Positions 60,658-64,000 of a DNA stretch of 64,000 nt are shown one piece after another. The notes under the pieces are model-generated. The model worked only from the letters and a program-made list of their open reading frames with translations, did not search any database and was not told where the DNA came from. A program made the translations under genes and the position numbers. Every line of letters starts with the position of its first letter. Position 1 is the stretch's first letter. Origin of the DNA: Alisma plantago-aquatica (taxonomy: Eukaryota > Streptophyta > Magnoliopsida > Alismatales > Alismataceae). Where the stretch lies: the NCBI GenBank assembly GCA_963693085.1, contig OY856410.1:1331718304-1331782303 (forward strand). The letters are read 5' to 3'.

Positions 60658-62903
60658 TGCTGGGTTTTAGGGTAGGCAGAGAAGGTAGCAGAAACAAAAA
60701 TTTTCTCCTCCCCAAACCCAGAATAAGGAAACACGTCAATGTCTATACAATAGGAAAGGATGGTTTGTGGAATCATACCTTATCCTGAGGCTTGCTTGAC
60801 GACAATACCTCGCGGCTTGCACGGTCTTCACCTCTGGTCTTGGATGGTGTCTGTGCAGCTCCTGGTCGCATCGGGATTGACGACTCCTGGTCTCACCGAG
60901 ACTGTTAGGATTGACAGCTGTCCTCCGAGCGGCAGAAATCTCCCGCCTCTGAAGTAGTCCACATGGACCACCTAGAACTCCAATCTCCTTGTCCTACAAG
61001 GAATTGGAAGGAGTCACACCCTCCTATCAGCGTACTAGTCACTGACACACTCTCCTGCCACCGGTCGCTTTCTGTAGTTGTCTTTCCCTTGTTGTGCCTC
61101 CCTTATCGGGTAGCACTTGCTCGGGCTCTCTTAGTTACCAAAACTAGAGAGAACGACAACTTTATAGAGCAACTGTTTGCACTGAGTTGTTCTTTGAGAA
61201 GCCTCCAATACCCCTATATATATAGGAGGGTCATGGGATAGGGTTCTCTATCTCGGGCAATGTGGGACTAAAGCAGGAGTAGAAGGGTTCGAGATTTTCC
61301 ACAAAACAAGCAACTGCGTAACCTAAACCGATCGTTTCATTTCTGAAACGGTCGGTTGGGGACCTGAGTTGGTGGGTTGACACCTCAACCGATCGGTTGG
61401 GACCCATGAAACAGTCGGTTCACTTCTGAACTGGTCGGTTCGTGGTCCTGGTCAGTTCCCGATTGACTTTTCTTCTTTTGTTTCTAATTGGTATCAAATA
61501 CCAATCCTTGTTCCAATTAAATTGAGCAAGTGAAAGGAAAAGAAATTTCTCACCAATCCTACTTTCCCAACTTGCTCGGTTGCATCAGTTGAACCGATCG
61601 TTTCATCACTTGAAGCAATCGTTTCACCCTGTCCATGAGCCGATCGACTCACCACCTGAGATGATCGGTTCACCAAGCTCAGCCGATCAGTTCATCCCAT
61701 GAGCCGATCGGTTGGGGGTCCATATTGTGCAAAATCAGTCAATTATAGTTTCAATCAATCTGATACTCTAATCAATGTGTCCAACACCTTGAACATTATG
61801 ACATTGAGCTATCAATTAATTGAGTGTTTAATTGAACTACTAAACTCCTTTAGTAATCAATCTAAACATTGTTTGTGGACAAAACTCCTTTTCCAGGTTA
61901 AATCCTATGTGTGTGACCCTACAGGTCCATTTCACGTTGGCAGTGAAAGTCCATAACACTTATGACTGCACAAGCAAAGAGCAGTGCCTAGTCACACATC
62001 AGTGCTACCCAAGTGAAATAGAAAGTTGGAGAATAACTTTCAATCCTACAATCCGTGAATGGTGTTACAGTGAATGTATAATTCCTTTGTCACTGATATC
62101 CCGAACGAACTCGAGGCATGGAACAGTCATCTTGTCAACGTTCATTCACTTTCTTGATCTCAGAGTAGATTGGAAGAGATATGTTATGACATTAGTATCA
62201 CATACTGATTCACACATGCGTGCACACCTTTCTCAATCCTACTCATCAAGTGGCCATGGATATCAAGCTCCCTTAGTAGGGACAAATCCCATATCTATCA
62301 CTCACCCCTCAAAAGCCCCATATGTCAAAGCCACCCAATCATCACCTTTATAACAACCCATGTTTTAGGACTGCATTTGATGATGTCAAAGTGTGCCCAA
62401 CGACACGTGTTGAGTGTAGTGATTTTAGGTCAAAGAATCACACTCACCACCATCACTGTGAGTACTGACTGTGACTACCATGTCATGGTTCCATGTGTCA
62501 AACTCATGGTGGGTCTGTCTGGTACACTTGGTCTCTAACAAGTACCCATGTGTTTGGTTTGATATCTCTATATCATGAATAATGACATTCTATCATCAAC
62601 CAACACCACAATCTAGTCTTGTGTGTCATTATTGTCTATCTACCTTCCACAATGACATCCAACTAGGGACATAACAAGAATGTACAAACTCTTAGCATCT
62701 GTATGATCTCATCGTTCAGGTCTTCAACCTGAAAGAAGACGTCATTGAGTACTGTCATTCTCTAGACATTCAATATGTTCTATCACTATCTCATATGACT
62801 GAACCAGAAAGAATTGGAAGCTTGCCTTTGATGTTTATCAAATCAATCTTAATATATCCCACCAATCATCCCATGATTGGCTCTGAGGGCATACATACCA
62901 AAA
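60658..62903 (-). mobile_element. Element G 5' LTR
   Basis: 2246 bases. Minus-strand TATA at about 61215-61224 and the palindrome cluster at 61325-61715, in the same order as in F. Frames inside it, up to 148 codons, recur in the other LTRs and are not recognisable genes. Confidence 0.9.
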
Positions 62904-64000
62904 AAATTTGCATTATGAAAAGTAAACTAGCACTGATAGTAATCCAGGGTTTAAAGGTAGCTAATATGAAAGGTAGATAAACAATATGGAAATGATTCAG
63001 AGCAAAGAGTAAGATATAAATTTGAAATGTAACAAGTGTGTTTTGAACAAAAGGAGAAATACAATATGACTAAAGTGTGAACAGAAATAAATTATTGCAG
63101 TGATAGCAAGAATGATAATAATCTATTTGTACCTTGTATGTTTCAATTTTAGGGATGTTTAATCTACATGATTAAAATGAGAAGGATAAGTAGCAAAAAG
63201 TAAGTAGAAATGAATGGGGAGAGATATAAGAGAAAATAATGACTTTTAGTAATATGTGAATTTGTTTTTAGAAGTATAATTTGTTGAAGGTATATTAAGG
63301 GATGTAAATTGGTTCTACGCATGATTTCAGTGTACATGTGCAAGTAATATGTTAAAAGGTGTCTGATAGTTGTAGTCGTTCATACTAGTAATCCATCTTA
63401 GTATTATACAATTGTTGTATGGTGATATGGGTTGAATGATGATGGAACAAGTGGAGGGTTACCCTGAATAAGGTAGTCTTACCTATTCACTCAAATAAAT
63501 AGAAGGGATGATAACCATATGGTATTGATATGTAACCCTAATGAGGTATAGCTTGTTATACTAAGATTTAATATAACTAAGTGATGGTAATTGGGTATGA
63601 ATAGTCCTTGAATGACTAATTCAATCATGGAGTACTTTGTTACTATTTTTGAAACCCTAATATGCTATAACTCGATGGTTACACCTTGATTTATGTGTGG
63701 GTTCATACTTGAGAATGATATGAGATGTGATGGTGATGCTTCACCTTATGCATCCATGATGCAATGGGGATGTCGTGAGCAGTATTATACAATTGTTGTT
63801 GAATCTAATCTTCCAACTCAAGACTGTTTTTCTATTTGAGTAGCACAATAGTAAAATTTAAAACAACATGGTGAACTCTCTTTTGTGACTTAGAGGTAAT
63901 ACAAAACAATAGTACATATTGAGCCGTATGAATTGAGATAGTTGGATCAGATTATCAATGTTGAGGTAACACTTCAAGAGTATAAAAATATTGAAATGGT
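62904..64000 (+). mobile_element. Element D internal region, right part (continues off the window)
   Basis: After the duplicated AAATT the AT-rich, ORF-poor interior of D resumes and runs to the window end. No gene, primer site or LTR start seen. Confidence 0.5.

Larger units (their letters stand above)
53768..62903 (-). mobile_element. Element G, Ty1/copia retrotransposon, non-autonomous (full span)
   Basis: Complete element on the minus strand: 5' LTR 60658-62903, primer-binding site 60645-60656, gag, eroded pol, polypurine complement CTCCCACTT (55964-55972), 3' LTR 53768-55961. AAATT flanks both ends (53763-53767, 62904-62908). It is the same family as F, in opposite orientation 8.1 kb away. 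The outer tip of the 5' LTR has lost the canonical TG (reads TT on the minus strand). Confidence 0.9.

Overview
The window is nuclear DNA of a flowering plant. Two gene-like loci sit in the first 3.2 kb: a broken OVATE family gene and one intact UDP-glycosyltransferase. Their GC-rich, intronless coding sequence beside AT-rich flanks suggests a monocot, but I cannot name the species.

From about 3.83 kb to the end, everything I can classify is nested LTR retrotransposon sequence. The layers were read from LTR ends (TG...CA), primer-binding sites resembling the initiator-tRNA-Met type (TGGTATCAGAGC) and 5-bp target-site duplications. Element C (LTRs 3829-7558 and 9738-11412 + 47014-47235) is the oldest layer. 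Element B (11413-47013, TSD GATTA) lies in C's 3' LTR. A solo LTR, E (32259-46662, TSD ATTAA), lies in B's 3' LTR. A Ty1/copia element, F (36554-45681, TSD ATACT), lies in E. Element D (LTR 47236-51603, running off the window) is also inserted in C's 3' LTR. D's interior holds G (53768-62903, minus strand, TSD AAATT), a second member of F's family. B, C and D have long LTRs but interiors with no recognisable genes, as in LARD-type Ty3/gypsy derivatives. F and G keep a relic gag and an eroded pol.

Two structures stand out. First, the 5' side of element B is a tandem array of three nearly identical 4.1-kb composite units. Each unit contains a piece of host flank, a 3'-truncated LTR, a CACTA-transposon terminus and an L1-type reverse transcriptase fragment; this looks like a young retrotransposon-derived satellite. 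Second, nearly every LTR family here carries its own cluster of short repeats, mostly inverted: AACCGATCGGTT palindromes in F/G, CAAACGG/CCGTTTG hairpins, telobox motifs and CACGGCCGTG palindromes in E, GGCA...GGGG/CCCC...TGCC hairpins in B, and a CCGATAC array in C. Some arms change in a compensating way, which suggests the self-complementarity itself matters.

The only apparently functional gene is the glycosyltransferase. No RNA genes or CRISPR arrays were recognised.
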